From Methanomassiliicoccales archaeon (GTDB lineage: Archaea > Thermoplasmatota > Thermoplasmata > SG8-5): a stretch of DNA of 8,426 nt. Below, piece by piece: positions 7,084 to 8,426 of the stretch; the first letter of the stretch is position 1, and every line of letters starts with the position of its first letter. The position numbers and the translations under genes are program-made. The notes under the pieces are model-generated. The model searched no databases and was not told where the DNA came from. It was given only the letters and a program-made list of their open reading frames with translations. The stretch covers positions 1 to 8,426 of the forward strand of contig DAOVXH010000070.1 of the NCBI GenBank assembly GCA_030636255.1, read 5' to 3'.

Positions 7084-7193
7084 AAGACGTAGTTATCGGA
7101 TATTGAAAATTAATGCTGGAGAGAACTACGGCGTGGTTCAGAACTTTCTGAATTTATGTATGAGATACGCTTAAGGAAGTTCTGACTGTTTTT
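7056..7193 (+). other. Stem-rich intergenic segment with alternative helices and T5 end
   Basis: No protein gene is visible between the tRNA and 7240. Three helices can be drawn. Helix A is ACAGTTAGA (7056-7064) with TCTGACTGT (7181-7189), 9 bp with one G-T. Helix B is TCAGAACTTTC (7138-7148) with GGAAGTTCTGA (7175-7185), 11 bp with one G-T, enclosing a small GTAT/ATAC hairpin. Helix C is CGTAGTT (7088-7094) with AACTACG (7124-7130). A and B share bases 7181-7185, so they exclude each other. Either would end close to TTTTT (7189-7193). It could be a small RNA, a read-through leader with a terminator, or a decayed RNA gene. Bases 7194-7226 show nothing further. Confidence 0.4.
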
Positions 7194-7226
7194 CGTCTTC
7201 GGTTCCCGGGGAATACCTAAAAAAGA

Positions 7227-7234
7227 TTAATATA
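7227..7234 (+). promoter_or_regulatory. TATA box of the helical-protein / SPFH operon
   Basis: TTAATATA, preceded by a purine-rich AAAAAGA that could serve as the BRE, predicts a transcription start near 7255. That is downstream of the ATG at 7240 and about 20 nt upstream of the ATG at 7276, so the promoter decides in favour of the 7276 start. Confidence 0.6.
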
Positions 7235-7264
7235 CACATATGCTCATTTCAATACTGAATAATT

Positions 7265-7269
7265 GGAGG
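7265..7269 (+). promoter_or_regulatory. Shine-Dalgarno site selecting the ATG at 7276
   Basis: GGAGG lies 6 nt before the ATG at 7276. The upstream in-frame ATG at 7240 has no such site and sits only about 10 nt from the TATA box centre. Confidence 0.75.
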
Positions 7270-7275
7270 ATTACC

Positions 7276-7815
7276 ATGGTTGATTTAAGGCAGAAAGTCG
7301 AGGAAGACAGGGGCCTGTTAAAGAAAATCGAGCTCATAATACCGGGGTTCAGGGGGTACAGGCTTAGAGAAGACCTGAGAATTGCTGATAGATTGCTTCG
7401 AGAGACACTTGTTCGTGAGCTGGGAATAGCAGCTAATAATTATGAAGAAGTGCGCTCTGGCCTTGTCAGAAAAAAGGAACTGGATACATTGGAAGATGCA
7501 GCCAGCCTTGTTATTCGGATTAATGCTATGGTGGAGAAAATAAGACATGCAGAACATGGGTACACCGGCATTTCAGCGGACCATCGGATAGACATTCCTG
7601 AATTGAATAAGATGTATGAATGGGATTTGTGGCTTCTTGGCCACATTGATAATTTGAATGGCATTTCTGGTCATCTGAGAACCAGCATTTCCACAATCAA
7701 GGGGGAGGAGCTGGCTATCGAAATTTCCAGTAGCCTTGATGCTTTAAGTGAATTTGAACAGGTCTTTGAACACAGAAGGGCTGCATTTGCTGGCCTTGAG
7801 GTTAGGGAGGGATAA
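7276..7815 (+). CDS. Helical protein of unknown function, partner of SPFH gene (179 aa)
   Basis: I cannot name this protein. The start at 7276 is chosen for its GGAGG site and the TATA spacing; the frame opens 12 codons earlier at 7240. There is no signal peptide or membrane segment, so it should be cytosolic. It is strongly charged and predicted to be mostly helical. Landmarks are PGFRGY (residues 23-28), an Arg-rich helix with the pattern R-x-A-D-x-L-L-R-E (35-43), RHAEHGYTGI (90-99) and an aromatic YEWDLWLL segment (114-121). The 'PGFxGY ... R-x-A-D-x-x-L-R' and 'A-x-x-G-Y-x-G' pattern recalls, from memory, a conserved ~180-residue family in archaea and bacteria, but I cannot attach a family name. 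Only 2 nt separate its stop from the next start, so it is co-transcribed and probably translationally linked with the SPFH gene. A role as adaptor or accessory of that membrane-associated scaffold is inferred from context alone. Confidence 0.85.
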   Translation: MVDLRQKVEEDRGLLKKIELIIPGFRGYRLREDLRIADRLLRETLVRELGIAANNYEEVRSGLVRKKELDTLEDAASLVIRINAMVEKIRHAEHGYTGISADHRIDIPELNKMYEWDLWLLGHIDNLNGISGHLRTSISTIKGEELAIEISSSLDALSEFEQVFEHRRAAFAGLEVREG

Positions 7816-7817
7816 TT

Positions 7818-8426
7818 ATGATATTCGGAAAAGGAAAAAGCACAAAAGGAGACATTGCCAGGAACACTTACAGCTGGCCAGATGCCTACAAGGGCGAGAA
7901 TGTGATGTATAAACTGCCAACCAATGTTTACTGGAACGACAATATTGTTGTGAACGAGGATGAGTATGCAGTGTTCTTCCGAGATGGAAAGGCAATGCAT
8001 GTCTTTGATCGCCCTGGCAGGTTCGCCCTGACAACACAGAATGTTCCGATACTTGGAGACCTGGCAGCCAAGATAACTGGCATAAAGCAGCTTGGTGAGG
8101 TCTATTATCTTCAGAAGCGGGAACTCCGTGGAAAATTTGGAACACCAGAACCACTAACATTCAGGGACACTGATTTCGGGCTTGTTAGATTGAGGGCTTT
8201 TGGCAACTTTGCATACAAGGTTGTTGACCCAATGCTTTTCATTACACAGTTTGCAGGTTCACGAGGTTGGTCAAATAGCGAGAATGTCATGGACTGGCTG
8301 AAAACAGAGATTGTACAGAATCTCAATGATGCAATGGGTGAGCTAAAGCGCGACAAGAACATGGCACTGGTTGAAATGCCAGCATACCTCAATGAGATAG
8401 AGCAAATCATTCTTGCAAAGGTGGAA
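7818..8426 (+). CDS. SPFH/Band-7 protein of the YdjI 'virion core protein'-like family, 3'-truncated
   Basis: The frame is open from ATG 7818 to the window end (203 residues, no stop); GGGAGG at 7805-7810 is its ribosome-binding site. Family features visible are a short N-terminal lead, an 'E-Y-A-V-F-F-R-D-G-K-A' strand (VFFRDGKA at 52-59), a LTTQNVP segment (71-77), FGTPEP (107-112), FRD (115-117) and RLRAFG (124-129), followed by the start of the helical part. This order matches the SPFH family that includes Bacillus YdjI. Those proteins usually continue to 300-400 residues and often end in a zinc ribbon; that part is outside the window. SPFH proteins oligomerise into membrane-associated scaffolds, and in Bacillus ydjI lies in the pspA operon linked to membrane stress. 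No transmembrane segment is seen in the N-terminus here. A membrane-scaffold role in this archaeon is inferred from the family. Confidence 0.88.
   Translation, partial: MIFGKGKSTKGDIARNTYSWPDAYKGENVMYKLPTNVYWNDNIVVNEDEYAVFFRDGKAMHVFDRPGRFALTTQNVPILGDLAAKITGIKQLGEVYYLQKRELRGKFGTPEPLTFRDTDFGLVRLRAFGNFAYKVVDPMLFITQFAGSRGWSNSENVMDWLKTEIVQNLNDAMGELKRDKNMALVEMPAYLNEIEQIILAKVE

Noticed and set aside
7056..7150. A functional minus-strand tRNA built on the GTTCAAATC at 7083-7075
   Set aside because: The T stem fails beyond two pairs, no acceptor partner for CTCGACT is found, and no D loop with GG is present.
7069..7188. C/D-box guide RNA (GTGATTT and two CTGA motifs)
   Set aside because: No good RUGAUGA C box or correctly spaced C/D'/C'/D set was found.
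7240..7242. ATG at 7240 as the start of the helical-protein gene
   Set aside because: It lies about 10 nt from the TATA box centre and upstream of the predicted transcript start. The ATG at 7276 has a GGAGG site 6 nt upstream.
1..8426. CRISPR array, insertion sequence or origin
   Set aside because: No regularly spaced direct DNA repeats, transposase-like frames or origin-like repeat clusters were seen.

Overview
This 8.4 kb window looks archaeal. The evidence is TATA-type promoters about 25-28 nt upstream of starts (one implying a leaderless mRNA), a tRNA-Ser whose 3' CCA is not encoded, heavy use of AGA/AGG and ATA codons, and a giant secreted protein. That protein is built from NosD-like beta-helices, an archaeal-style surface beta-propeller and tandem 'AGWNL...G(F/Y)WV' C-terminal modules. 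This architecture is most familiar to me from Thermoplasmatota and related Euryarchaeota, but that placement comes from memory and is not proven here.

Layout, left to right, with all genes on the + strand. (1) 2-652: the C-terminal three quarters of a dihydropteroate synthase (folP), cut by the window edge. (2) 686-6721: one 2011-aa exported mosaic protein. It has three large beta-helix supermodules separated by carboxypeptidase-regulatory-like inserts, a seven-bladed propeller that appears to interrupt another domain, a short fourth helix segment, an Ig-like domain and two C-terminal GWNL modules. (3) 6722-7239: about 520 bases without a protein gene, but rich in RNA. It holds a 163-nt segment that folds into a closed multi-branched structure (6783-6945, no family recognised), a canonical tRNA-Ser(CGA) (6962-7043), a T-rich terminator, and a second stem-rich segment with mutually exclusive helices ending in five Ts (7056-7193). 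(4) 7276-7815 and 7818-8426 (cut): a compact two-gene operon with its own promoter. It encodes a 179-aa helical protein of unknown function and an SPFH/Band-7 protein of the YdjI ('virion core protein'-like) family.

The parts seem functionally separate: folate-type cofactor synthesis, a cell-surface or secreted protein, an RNA locus, and a cytoplasmic membrane-associated SPFH pair. The least explained material is the RNA locus. It combines an unrecognised structured RNA containing a tRNA D-arm-like stretch, a tRNA with no promoter of its own at the usual distance, and an inverted copy of the tRNA 3' end just beyond the tRNA terminator.
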